Shown: positions 63,967 to 64,000 of the stretch, piece after piece
Layout: the number at the start of each line of letters is the position of its first letter
Position numbering within the stretch: the stretch's first letter is position 1
From: Akkermansia muciniphila
GTDB lineage: Bacteria > Verrucomicrobiota > Verrucomicrobiia > Limisphaerales > BJHT01
DNA length: 64,000 nucleotides
Reading direction: 5' to 3'
Assembly (NCBI GenBank): GCA_945861535.1
Contig: CAMAUZ010000020.1
Span: forward strand, 31,376-95,375
Position numbers and translations under genes: made by a program
Notes under the pieces: generated by a model
Told to the model about the DNA's origin: nothing
The model's input: only the letters and a program-made list of their open reading frames with translations
The model's database searches: none

Positions 63967-64000
63967 GCTCCCGCGGTGCGGTCGCTGCACGCGACCGCAC

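Overview
The window looks like a chromosomal segment of a high-GC Verrucomicrobiota bacterium, with an environmental Pedosphaera/Limisphaera/Opitutus-type lineage most likely. The clues are a type IV-pilin-like N-terminus of the verrucomicrobial kind, a periplasmic sulfatase, a secreted protein ending in the RFYR-type tail common in this phylum, a golvesin-tailed FAD oxidoreductase, and a DUF1501 / pre-peptidase / PSD1 (DUF1549-DUF1553) / WD40-cytochrome c gene set shared by Verrucomicrobia and Planctomycetes. The assignment is inferred from gene content, not from a marker gene. No rRNA, tRNA or CRISPR array was recognised.

Layout. 0-11.9 kb: broken prepilin-like gene, sulfatase, SUI1/YciH-like factor, fatty-acid desaturase, acetyl-CoA synthetase, CHASE2-PAS hybrid histidine kinase and an unknown secreted protein. 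12-23 kb: FAD oxidoreductase, TPM-domain protein, small membrane protein, DUF4230 protein, trypsin-like protease, Asp/Asn beta-hydroxylase, redoxin, SH3-domain protein and a TIM-barrel isomerase. 23-36.6 kb: DHPS-like protein, purC, Xer recombinase, zinc-ribbon/FxLYD protein, rhodanese, thioredoxin reductase, 2-oxoacid:ferredoxin oxidoreductase beta and alpha, HAD phosphatase, TPR protein, Rieske protein, coiled-coil protein and msrB. 37-49.8 kb: ABC ATPase and permease, TPR protein with a His/Cys cluster, rhomboid, a TolB-M28-PDZ protease, NERD protein, aldose epimerase, amidase and murI. 50-62 kb: the DUF1501/PPC/PSD1/WD40 cytochrome set, interrupted by tag, two small proteins and repeats. 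62-64 kb: a dead transposase and a basic DNA-binding-like protein.

The most unusual content is between the genes. Almost every intergenic gap above 100 bp holds an inverted-repeat element. Several unrelated-looking families share one design: each arm is a short run of a 9-, 10- or 14-bp unit in direct tandem, and the two arms face each other across a variable core. One family member, at 62452-62635, sits inside a transposase gene between two copies of GGGTAAT. Removing it with one copy of that heptamer restores the transposase frame exactly, so at least this family transposes like a MITE. Other families form four-hairpin elements or have arms near 100 bp. Some are nested in others, one splits an ABC operon, and one overlaps the 5' end of a gene.

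A tandem duplication of about 360 bp at the 3' end of the Xer gene carries the ends of two convergent genes. Strand G/C bias also flips between neighbouring co-oriented genes, often close to these repeats, which suggests repeated local inversion or insertion.
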